A DNA stretch of 64,000 bases from Corallococcus sp. NCRR (GTDB taxonomy: Bacteria; Myxococcota; Myxococcia; Myxococcales; Myxococcaceae), in the NCBI RefSeq assembly GCF_026965535.1, contig NZ_CP114039.1, forward strand, positions 3,100,001 to 3,164,000. The letters run 5' to 3'. Below, piece after piece: positions 1 to 7,060 of this stretch. The translations under genes and the position numbers were made by a program. The notes below the pieces were generated by a model, which made no database searches, had not been told where the DNA came from, and saw only the letters and a program-made list of their open reading frames with translations. Numbering within the stretch: the first letter of the stretch is position 1; each line of letters starts with the position of its first letter.

Positions 1-522
1 GACGTGCTCGGGCTTGAGGTCGCAGTGCACCAGGCCGTGCGCGTGCACGACGGCCACCGCCTCCAGGAGCGCGTTGGCGCGGGGCCCGAACTCCTGCGGC
101 GACATGGGCCCGGAAACCTGGGCCAGCAAATCCGCCAGCGTGGGCAGCGGCACGAACTCCATGGCCACGAAGCGCTGTCCGCCGGGCAGCGTGCCCACGG
201 CGTGGAGCGCGGGCACGGTGGGCGGCCCGATGACACGCAGGGCCTCCGCCTCGCGGGCCAGCTGCGCCTCCGCGAGCGCGATGCCGGGGCGCGCCAGCTT
301 CAGCGCGATGCGTTCACCCTCGGTGCCGTCGGCGGAGCGCGGGTGCGCGGCCAGCAGCACGCCGAAGCCACCGCGCGCGATGACCTTCTCGCAGCGATAG
401 CCCGGGACGTCGGGCACGACGAGCGAGGCATCGGATGGCGGAACGATGGGAGGCGAGACGCCGGGCGGGCATGGCGCATGAGAGCCCTCCCAACGCCGCC
501 CGCATGTGAGGCATCGCGGCAC
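1..522 (-). CDS. Serine/threonine protein kinase, N-terminal part (runs off the left edge)
   Basis: This is a eukaryotic-type Ser/Thr kinase read leftward; only the first 174 residues are in the window. The Gly-rich loop ARGGFG is at about residues 49-54, the ATP-binding lysine in IALKLARPG at about 75, and the catalytic loop HCDLKPEHV at 166-174, with D168 the expected base. The first 20 residues, starting MPRCLTCGRRW, carry C4, C7 and C18, which resemble a small zinc-ribbon before the kinase domain. I chose the GTG at 520-522 because it places that Cys motif at the N-terminus; no strong ribosome site is visible, so the start could be a few codons upstream. Substrate and pathway are unknown. 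Confidence 0.85.
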   Translation of the reverse strand, partial: MPRCLTCGRRWEGSHAPCPPGVSPPIVPPSDASLVVPDVPGYRCEKVIARGGFGVLLAAHPRSADGTEGERIALKLARPGIALAEAQLAREAEALRVIGPPTVPALHAVGTLPGGQRFVAMEFVPLPTLADLLAQVSGPMSPQEFGPRANALLEAVAVVHAHGLVHCDLKPEHV

Positions 523-781
523 GAGCGTCACTCTATGCCAGCGCCGCCGTGATTTCCGAACCGCGTGGTCGGTCATTCAACGGACGCGTGAAGCATTCGT
601 CAGAAGGCCTCCCAGGCTCAGGGGGCTTCCAGGCGTCATGCCCTGTGAACCACGCGACACAGGACATCCAGGGCAGCCAACGGCTCAGCGGGTCGACCGC
701 GCACCGGCTGCGTCATTTCACACCGCGACGCGCAAGGATGTCAGGACTCCCTGTTAGCCCTGTTCACCGGGAGGAACAGGC

Positions 782-2347
782 ATGAAAGGGATTCAGTCGC
801 CCTGGCGTGAGTGGCTGTGCCTGGTGCTCATCGCGGGGCTGGTGGGCTGCGCGGGAGGACGCGCCGGTGCGTTGCCGGTGGGGCTGCACGGCTACGCGCG
901 CTATCACAGCGCCTCGCCGGCACCGTTGCATGGGGACGCGGTATCCGCGGGAGCGGGCGGCACGGTGGGGGATGCGGCTCCGGTGCGTGTGCCTCCGGGG
1001 ACGGTGCTCATCGGGAGCGCGGGGGAGCGGACACGGCAGGCGGTGGAGCTGGGCCTGCTGGAGGTGGACGGGTTCGAGAAGCTCCTGCTGCGCGCCGGGC
1101 TGGAGGAGCCGCCGGTCCGCCGCAATCCCTTCACGCCCGAGGACGCGGCGGAGGTGCTGAACCGGCTGATGGAGCAGCCGGTGACGTTGGGCACGTATCC
1201 GCCCCGGATGGTGGCGGGCTTCGTGCTGCGCGAGGTGCTGGAAGGCGGCGCGGTGTCGCGCGAGGAGTTGTCGCGCCGGGTGGAGCGGTTCGTCAGGGAG
1301 CAGGTGGCGGTGCTGCGGCCGGACGGGTACCTGGCGTGGGCGCTGGATGGGCAGACGCAGCAGAAGGTGGGGACCGTGCGGTGGGGGGACGGGACCTTCC
1401 GCGCGGGCAACTTCGAGCTGGGGCGCTTCTACAGTGGCAGGGGCGGCGTCTTCCGCCACGTCGATGCTCAGCTGCGTGCGGCGGATTGGCGTCCGCTCGC
1501 GGAGGTGTACGACGACGCGGATGTCCTCGGCCGCTCCCTGGATGGCGCGGAGGACGCGTTCGTGGAGCTGTACCACGGCATGGGGCAGCTCTTGTCCCAT
1601 CCCACGGACAGCCTCGCGAGCCTGCGCCATCTGCCGCAAGGCGTGGCGGCGCTCATCGCGTCCTCGCCCGCGTACTGGGAGCGCTTCCGGTACATGACGG
1701 AGGGCGAGCAGATCCGCGAAGCAGCGAGGCTGACCACGAACGTCGTCATGCTGTGGGGCACGGTCTCGGCGACGACGCGCACGTTGACGCGCGCGGCGGC
1801 GGGAGCAGAGGCCACGGTGCCCGTGCTCGCGGTGTCCGCGGAGGGACTGCTCAGCGTCGAGCGCGTCGCGGTGCCCGTGGGCCGCGCGGCGGCGGTGTTG
1901 AGCGGAGGGCCCGGGGCGGCCATTGTCCTCCAGAAAGCGAACGTGGCGGCGGCTCCCGATGAGCCAGGGCAGTGGAGACCCGCGAAGGAGTCGATGTCCG
2001 ATCGGGCCCGGCGCTACCAGGAGCAGATCTCCGGGCACTCGGCGGACGAGGCCTACTGGGTCGGAGACGTGAAGTTCGATGGCTTCCGGGACGGAGTGCT
2101 ACGGGAGGCCAAGGGCCCCGGCTATGCGAACAAGTTCCTCGACGACTTGGAGCCGAAGCGGTGGTTTGAACGCACGGGAGCAGAAGCACTCGTCAATCAG
2201 GCGAGACGGCAACTCAAAGCCGTTCAAGGACTGGGGGTTCGCATCGAGTGGCATGTCGCTGAGGCCAAGGTCGCGAACGCAATCGAGATGCTCTTCAAGA
2301 ACAAACGCGTTGAAGGGATCCGGATCGTGCACACTCAAGCACGTTAA
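782..2347 (+). CDS. SitA-family (SitA5-like) lipoprotein polymorphic toxin with C-terminal Tox-REase-5-like domain
   Basis: The 521-residue protein starts with a lipoprotein signal (hydrophobic stretch ending LVGC, lipidated Cys about residue 22), then a long helical body of about 380 residues, then a toxin-like tail. The tail (about 410-521) has a restriction-endonuclease-like core: D429 and D433, then the E442-A-K444 motif followed by GPGYANKF, which matches the Tox-REase-5 type. SitA toxins of myxobacteria are outer-membrane lipoproteins passed between TraA/B-matched cells by outer membrane exchange; the tail would act as a nuclease in cells lacking immunity. The next gene, 12 bases downstream, is the matching immunity gene. 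The start has a good ribosome site (GGGAGGAAC). The toxin tail looks less GC-biased than the body by eye, as expected for an exchanged module. Family is clear; delivery and activity are inferred. Confidence 0.85.
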   Translation: MKGIQSPWREWLCLVLIAGLVGCAGGRAGALPVGLHGYARYHSASPAPLHGDAVSAGAGGTVGDAAPVRVPPGTVLIGSAGERTRQAVELGLLEVDGFEKLLLRAGLEEPPVRRNPFTPEDAAEVLNRLMEQPVTLGTYPPRMVAGFVLREVLEGGAVSREELSRRVERFVREQVAVLRPDGYLAWALDGQTQQKVGTVRWGDGTFRAGNFELGRFYSGRGGVFRHVDAQLRAADWRPLAEVYDDADVLGRSLDGAEDAFVELYHGMGQLLSHPTDSLASLRHLPQGVAALIASSPAYWERFRYMTEGEQIREAARLTTNVVMLWGTVSATTRTLTRAAAGAEATVPVLAVSAEGLLSVERVAVPVGRAAAVLSGGPGAAIVLQKANVAAAPDEPGQWRPAKESMSDRARRYQEQISGHSADEAYWVGDVKFDGFRDGVLREAKGPGYANKFLDDLEPKRWFERTGAEALVNQARRQLKAVQGLGVRIEWHVAEAKVANAIEMLFKNKRVEGIRIVHTQAR

Positions 2348-2359
2348 GGAGGGAACGCT

Positions 2360-3115
2360 GTGACCGCCACGGACAGGCCCTGGACTCGTCTTGAGACGTA
2401 CTACGCAGGGGCTTATTGGGGGACGCGTAGGGAAGCGCCTGAAGACTGCGGGCGGCGAACCGCGAGGCTCCTGGAGTTGTTGGCTCCGTGCGATCCGTTC
2501 CTTGCTCAGTGGTACAAGCCCACGCGGTCGCTCAAGGACGAGCGCAAGTTCCCGCTGTTGCCGCCGGACATGCCGACGCTCACCGAGATGTTTCGGCGAG
2601 GCGTCAACCGCGAGAAGGGGAAGCCGGTCATCGAGGAGCTGGGCTTCAGTGTCACCTTTGGTAACGGCGGAGGGGATTACGATAGATCGGCCCTTGGCAT
2701 CCTTTGTGGGTGCTACTCCGAAGTCGTCCCCAATTGCTGCACGCTGAGCCTGCCCACGCTCGGGCGCAGTCCGAACGCGGAGCGCGTGATCTCCGCTCCC
2801 GTGCTCACGCATGCGGTGCGCAGCATGGCACTGGCCATGGACCCTGACTGGGCCGTTGCCATGTCTCACGCCTACAGGGACATGGACGACGACAACCGGG
2901 CAGGCCCCTGGGTCGGCTGGGTGACCTACTTCTCCAAGCAGCAAGGCACCGTGCCCCCACTGCCCGCGCCCGTGCGCATCGAACCCGTGGAGGACAAGGG
3001 CACGCTCATCGTCCTGACCCCTGAGCGCTTCACCGTGGCGAACCCGGAACACGTGGCGCTGGCAAATCGCGTGCGAGAGCTGCTCACCCGCGCCGGGCTC
3101 ATCAAGCCCCGCTGA
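2360..3115 (+). CDS. Imm52-like immunity protein (SitI partner)
   Basis: This 251-residue protein with no signal peptide begins with a stretch (ETYYAGAYWGTRREAPEDC) of the kind seen in the Imm52 family, the usual partner of Tox-REase-5 toxins. It starts with GTG after a strong AAGGAGGG ribosome site and lies 12 bases after the toxin stop, so the two are almost certainly co-transcribed. The expected role is to bind and block the cognate toxin in the cytoplasm, protecting the producer and its clone-mates from transferred toxin. The first half uses less GC-rich codons than typical genes here. The assignment to Imm52 rests on sequence recall plus context; cognate inhibition is inferred. Confidence 0.8.
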   Translation: MTATDRPWTRLETYYAGAYWGTRREAPEDCGRRTARLLELLAPCDPFLAQWYKPTRSLKDERKFPLLPPDMPTLTEMFRRGVNREKGKPVIEELGFSVTFGNGGGDYDRSALGILCGCYSEVVPNCCTLSLPTLGRSPNAERVISAPVLTHAVRSMALAMDPDWAVAMSHAYRDMDDDNRAGPWVGWVTYFSKQQGTVPPLPAPVRIEPVEDKGTLIVLTPERFTVANPEHVALANRVRELLTRAGLIKPR

Positions 3116-3125
3116 AAGAAGAACA

Positions 3126-3153
3126 GCGCGCTCCACCGGTCGGCGGAGCGCGC
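3126..3153. terminator. Hairpin between convergent genes, possible bidirectional terminator
   Basis: A perfect 9-bp stem (GCGCGCTCC / GGAGCGCGC) with a 10-base loop lies between the immunity gene (+) and the HtrA gene (-). Read on the minus strand it is followed by a T-rich run (TGTTCTTCTTTC), so it best terminates the leftward htrA transcript. There is no T-tract on the plus side. Confidence 0.6.
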
Positions 3154-3170
3154 CCACCACGAATCACCGC

Positions 3171-4685
3171 CTACCGCTGCGGCACCTCAAGCGCGCGCAG
3201 CAGCGACCCGTCCTGTCCCAGCACCCGCGCGCGCAACAGCAGCGCGGCTCCCGGCTCCGCGGACGTCAGCGCCTGCGCCGCCTCCGCGACGCCGGACACC
3301 TTCTGGTCCCCCACCTGCGTCAGCACCATCCCGGGCGCCAGGCCCGCGCGCTCCGCAGGGCTGCCGGGCTCCACCGCCACCACCTGCGCGCCGCCGCTGC
3401 CGTCCTGCGCCTCCGACAGCCGCAGGCCCAGCCGCTTCGACAGGGGCGCGGGCGTCGAATCCCGGGGCGTCATCTCCTCCTCGCCCCGCTGCGTGGGCCG
3501 GGTGCCCAGCTTCACCGGCACCTCCATCGCCTTGCCCTCGCGCACCAGGCTCACCTTCACCTCGCTGCCCGGCTTGAGCAGCGCCACTGCGCGCGTCAGC
3601 GACCCGGCGGAGTCCACCGCGCGCTCGCCCACGTGCGTGATGATGTCCTCCTCTTGCAGGCCCGCCTTCGCACCGGGGCCTCCCGCGCTGACGCCGGCCA
3701 CCACCGCGCCCTTCGCCGTCTCCACGCGCAGCGCGCGCGCCAGCTCCGGCGTGAGGTCCTGCACCGCCAGGCCCACCCAGCCCCGGCGCACCACGCCCGT
3801 CTCCTGGAGCTGCGGCAACAGCGCCTGGATGAGGTTCGCCGGCACCGCGAAGCCAATGCCCGTCGCGCCGCCGATGATGGCCGTGTTCATGCCCACCACC
3901 TCGCCCTTCATGTTGAAGAGCGGGCCGCCGGAGTTGCCCGGGTTGATGGCCGCGTCCGTCTGCAGGAAGTCGTCATACGGACCCGCGTGGATGTCGCGCG
4001 CCCGGGCGGACAGGATGCCCGCGCTCACGCTCGACGCGAGCCCGAACGGATTGCCAATGGCCATCACCGGGTCGCCCACGCGCAGCCCATCCGAGTCCCC
4101 CAGCTTCACGAACGGCAGGTTCCCGGACACGCCCTTCAACTGGATGAGCGCCACGTCCGTGAGCGCGTCGCGGCCCAGCACCTCCGCCTCGAACGAGCGC
4201 CCGTCCTCCAGCTTCACCCGGACGGTGTCCGCGCCCTCCACCACGTGGTTGTTCGTGAGCACCAGTCCGGACGGGTCGATGACGAAGCCCGACCCCAGCC
4301 CCTGCTTCGCGGGCGCGCCGCCGCCTCCAAAGGGACTCTGTCCGCCCTGCATGCCGAAGCGCTCGGCGAGGCCGGGGGGCAGGCCCTGCATCATCCCGCC
4401 CATCGCGGGGCGCGCGCGGGCCTGCACCTCCACGTTCACCACCGCGCCCTTCACCGTGTCCACGAGCGGCGCCAGCGACATGAGCGCGCCGGGCGACCCG
4501 GGCGTGGGCGAATAGACCGCCGGCTCCACCTTCGCGCCCGAGGGCGTGGTGGCCGTCTTCAACGACAGCGTGGGGCGGGCAGGGGGAGCCACGTCCGCGG
4601 CCGGCTTGCAGGCCCCCAGGGCGACCAGGGGCATCAGCGTGAGCGCGCGGGCAAGGTGGCGGCGGGACGGAAGCGTGCGAACCAT
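3171..4685 (-). CDS. HtrA/DegP-type periplasmic serine protease with two PDZ domains (lipoprotein)
   Basis: The 504-residue protein is a Do-type protease for envelope quality control. A signal peptide ends in the lipobox LGAC (Cys26), so it is probably membrane-anchored. The trypsin-like domain has the triad H147 (LTNNHVVEG), D177 (ALTDVALIQ) and S252 (NPGNSGGPLF). Two PDZ domains follow, one at about 285-370 and one in the last 110 residues. A Gly/Met-rich loop at about 94-125 precedes the protease core. An in-frame extension reaches upstream to 4904, but I chose the ATG at 4685 because it has a strong AAGGAGAA ribosome site and starts a signal peptide. It is divergent from the regulator gene at 5101. 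Confidence 0.93.
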   Translation of the reverse strand: MVRTLPSRRHLARALTLMPLVALGACKPAADVAPPARPTLSLKTATTPSGAKVEPAVYSPTPGSPGALMSLAPLVDTVKGAVVNVEVQARARPAMGGMMQGLPPGLAERFGMQGGQSPFGGGGAPAKQGLGSGFVIDPSGLVLTNNHVVEGADTVRVKLEDGRSFEAEVLGRDALTDVALIQLKGVSGNLPFVKLGDSDGLRVGDPVMAIGNPFGLASSVSAGILSARARDIHAGPYDDFLQTDAAINPGNSGGPLFNMKGEVVGMNTAIIGGATGIGFAVPANLIQALLPQLQETGVVRRGWVGLAVQDLTPELARALRVETAKGAVVAGVSAGGPGAKAGLQEEDIITHVGERAVDSAGSLTRAVALLKPGSEVKVSLVREGKAMEVPVKLGTRPTQRGEEEMTPRDSTPAPLSKRLGLRLSEAQDGSGGAQVVAVEPGSPAERAGLAPGMVLTQVGDQKVSGVAEAAQALTSAEPGAALLLRARVLGQDGSLLRALEVPQR

Positions 4686-5100
4686 CGTGCGTTCTCCTTG
4701 GGTGGCGGCCGGAAGAGGGCCTTCCGGACGGAAATGGAGAGAAAGAGTCGAACCGGATGCGGTGGGCACCCTGGGAAGGAGGCAGCGGTCCCGTTCCACC
4801 AGCGACACCGGGAGCCACCGGTGGCCCAGCTGCCTGAAGGGAGCTCTTGGAGGAAGCCCCGCATCCGGTCCGACGCCGGGACTCCATTGCAGTCCGTGGG
4901 CCAACCCCTCCAGAACCCCCCTTCAGAGGGGCGCCAGGCCCCGGAAGGCCCCGGGACGCGGGGCAAAGTGCCCCAGCCGGGGCATTTCGCCCAGGGGCGG
5001 CGTGCCCCACGCCCCATCGCCGTGGCCCCCGCCGGGCATGGCACGGCGGATGCTCTTGGAACGGAAGGTCCCCCTTCAAACCCTCCAGGAGTTCACGCCC
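4686..5100. other. 415-base intergenic region between divergent genes, hairpin-rich
   Basis: This should hold the promoters of the leftward htrA gene and the rightward regulator gene. Positions 4920-5020 are crowded with GGGGC/GCCCC motifs that can fold; the clearest is GGGGCA-AAG-TGCCCC at 4960-4974. I could not identify convincing -35/-10 elements or a coding sequence with its own start signal. Confidence 0.4.
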
Positions 5101-5562
5101 ATGGTGCACGAGCAGTCAGAAGGAGTCGCGCGCGGCGCGGCCTGGGAAGACCCTCAATCGGAGACCGCGAGGCCCCCGCGCATCCTGGTCGCGGATGATC
5201 AGACGGAGATGCGCACGCTCATCCGCAAGATGCTGGTGCGGCGCGGTTACGACGTCGTGGAGGCGTCGGACGGGCCGGACCTGGTGCGCGTGCTCGTGGA
5301 AGGGCTGAAGGAAGAGGAGTCGCGCGCGCCCGACCTCATCATCACGGACGTGCGCATGCCTGGCTTCACGGGCCTGGAGGTGCTCGCCCGGCTGCGGCGC
5401 GAGCAGTGGAACACGCCGGTCATCCTCATCACCGCCTTTGGCGACGTGCAGCTGCACCGCGAGGCCCTGCGCCTGGGGGCCGCCTGTGTGCTCAACAAGC
5501 CGTTCGACATGGACGAGCTGCGGGGCGCGGTGGAGGTGGCCCTCGCGGTGACGCGCGAGTGA
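5101..5562 (+). CDS. CheY-like single-domain response regulator
   Basis: The 153-residue protein has a variable 26-residue head and one receiver domain. The acidic pair is in VADDQ (about 31-34), the phospho-acceptor is D83 in LIITDVRMPG, the switch Thr is in LITAFGD and the conserved Lys in LNKPFD. There is no output domain, so it must act by protein contact, as a phospho-relay intermediate or on a partner not visible here. The frame is open much further upstream, but the ATG at 5101 is preceded by CAGGAG at good spacing. No histidine kinase is adjacent. Stand-alone receivers are common in myxobacteria. Confidence 0.85.
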   Translation: MVHEQSEGVARGAAWEDPQSETARPPRILVADDQTEMRTLIRKMLVRRGYDVVEASDGPDLVRVLVEGLKEEESRAPDLIITDVRMPGFTGLEVLARLRREQWNTPVILITAFGDVQLHREALRLGAACVLNKPFDMDELRGAVEVALAVTRE

Positions 5563-5600
5563 CGCCGCCCCGGGTGATGGCGCGCTAAGGTGTCGCGGCA

Positions 5601-6428
5601 ATGTCTGTCGCAAGGAAGCCCATGCGCCGCCTCCCCTGGTCCCTGTCGTTGTCGCTCCTGTGCCTGGCATGCGCGCCCACGCAGCGCCAGACGCCAGACG
5701 CGGGCACTCCGGAGACAAAGCCCCAGCGGCTGGTGGCGAACATCGTCCGCGCCTACCCGCACGACCCCACGGCCTTCACGCAGGGGCTCCAGTTCCACCA
5801 GGGCCAGCTCTACGAGAGCACCGGGGAGAAGGGCGACCTGCGCCGCATCTCGCTGGAGCAGGCGGAGCCCCTGTGGAAGCAGCCCCTGCCGGACGTGTTC
5901 CCGGAGGGGCTCGCGAGCGACGGGCAGCGGCTGTACCAGCTCACCTGGCAGGACGAGACGCTCTTCGTGTGGAGCGGCGCGCCGCCCGCGCGGGAGAAGC
6001 AGGTGGAGTACGACGGTGAGGGCTGGGGCCTGTGCTACTGGCATGGCCAGTTGGTGCGCAGCGACGGCACGTCCACGCTGCGCTTCCACGACCCGAAGGA
6101 CTTCCACGTGAAGTCCCAGGTGCAGGTGACGTTGCAGGGCACGCCGCAGGAGCTGCTCAACGAGCTGGAGTGCGCGGAGGACGGCGTCTACGCCAACGTC
6201 TGGCATTCCAACAACATCCTGAAGATTGATTACGCCACGGGCCGCGTGCTGGCGGTCATCGACGCGTCGGCGCTGGCGCGGGCGGTGAGCGGCCGGGTGC
6301 GCAGCTACGAAGCGGTGCTCAACGGCATCGCGCTGGAGCCCGGCACCGGCCGCCTGTTCCTCACCGGCAAGCTGTGGCCCGACCTCTTCGAGGTGACGCT
6401 GGTGGGGCCCGCCACCACCGCGCCGTAG
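5601..6428 (+). CDS. Glutaminyl-peptide cyclotransferase (glutamine cyclotransferase family), lipoprotein
   Basis: The protein has 275 residues. Glutamine cyclotransferases of the plant/bacterial beta-propeller type turn N-terminal glutamine of exported proteins into pyroglutamate. Family motifs include AYPHDPTAFTQGLQF, LYESTG and the later NELECAEDGVYANVW stretch. The N-terminus is a lipoprotein signal ending LACAP, so the enzyme is expected in the periplasm or on a membrane surface. An alternative ATG seven codons later (MRRLPW) is possible. It follows the regulator gene by 38 bases and may be read with it. Confidence 0.88.
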   Translation: MSVARKPMRRLPWSLSLSLLCLACAPTQRQTPDAGTPETKPQRLVANIVRAYPHDPTAFTQGLQFHQGQLYESTGEKGDLRRISLEQAEPLWKQPLPDVFPEGLASDGQRLYQLTWQDETLFVWSGAPPAREKQVEYDGEGWGLCYWHGQLVRSDGTSTLRFHDPKDFHVKSQVQVTLQGTPQELLNELECAEDGVYANVWHSNNILKIDYATGRVLAVIDASALARAVSGRVRSYEAVLNGIALEPGTGRLFLTGKLWPDLFEVTLVGPATTAP

Positions 6429-6437
6429 CCCTTCGCT

Positions 6438-6974
6438 TCAGGCGGAGGGCGCCTCACCCTGTCTGGAAAAGCGCCGCCGTACGGTCCGGACCACCTCCGC
6501 GTCCCAGCGCGGTGACAGCAATTCCAGCGCGGTCCGCCGGAAGGGCAGGGCGCACGCCAGACACGCCAGCGTCGCGGCCAGTCCAATGAGCGTGTTCTGC
6601 CAGGAGCCCAGGTTCCACTGCCCGGACCATGACCACGGCTCCAGGCTCCACGGCCACAGGTAGTGGATGGGCCAGCCTGGCCCGCTGCCGGCGAGGTCGC
6701 ACAGCAGATGACCGTGAAAGGCAACCACCGACAGCAGGGCCACGGCTGCCCGCTGGCGCGCCAGCGCCGTACACACCGCCATGGTGACGAGCGCTCCCAC
6801 GTAGCCATGGAAAATCACGTGGTGATAACGCGAATAAAACTCTTCACCCGCCAGCAATGACAAACCATCCAAGTCCGGCGCGAGCCCCGCGCAGGTGACC
6901 AGGACGCGGTCACGCCGTTCGCGCAGGCCCTGCGAGAGGAGCCAGGACACCTCGGCGTGGACGATGGGATTCAT
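6438..6974 (-). CDS. Membrane-bound metal-dependent hydrolase (YdjM/LexA-binding-type family)
   Basis: This 178-residue integral membrane protein has several hydrophobic helices. The pattern is typical of the inner-membrane metal-dependent hydrolase family: an N-terminal His in IVHAEVSWLL, an Asp pair in LAPDLDGLS, HH in SRYHHVIFHG and a further His in FHGHLLCDL. These His/Asp residues are the expected metal ligands. The physiological substrate of the family is unknown. The gene is convergent with the glutaminyl cyclase (9 bases apart) and divergent from the NRPS-PKS gene, so it is probably not part of that cluster. Confidence 0.8.
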   Translation of the reverse strand: MNPIVHAEVSWLLSQGLRERRDRVLVTCAGLAPDLDGLSLLAGEEFYSRYHHVIFHGYVGALVTMAVCTALARQRAAVALLSVVAFHGHLLCDLAGSGPGWPIHYLWPWSLEPWSWSGQWNLGSWQNTLIGLAATLACLACALPFRRTALELLSPRWDAEVVRTVRRRFSRQGEAPSA

Positions 6975-7060
6975 GGATGTGCACTAGCGTACGGCAGGTC
7001 ACGCTGGCCGTGAAGGTTCCCGGGGCAGTGCGTTGAGAAGGTGGGGGGCAATGACTCATC

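Noticed and set aside
4686-4904. In-frame extension of the HtrA protein
   Set aside because: The ATG at 4685 has a strong ribosome site and starts a lipoprotein signal peptide; the extension has neither.
4546-5100. In-frame extension of the receiver protein across htrA's start region
   Set aside because: It overlaps the divergent htrA start, and the ATG at 5101 has its own ribosome site.
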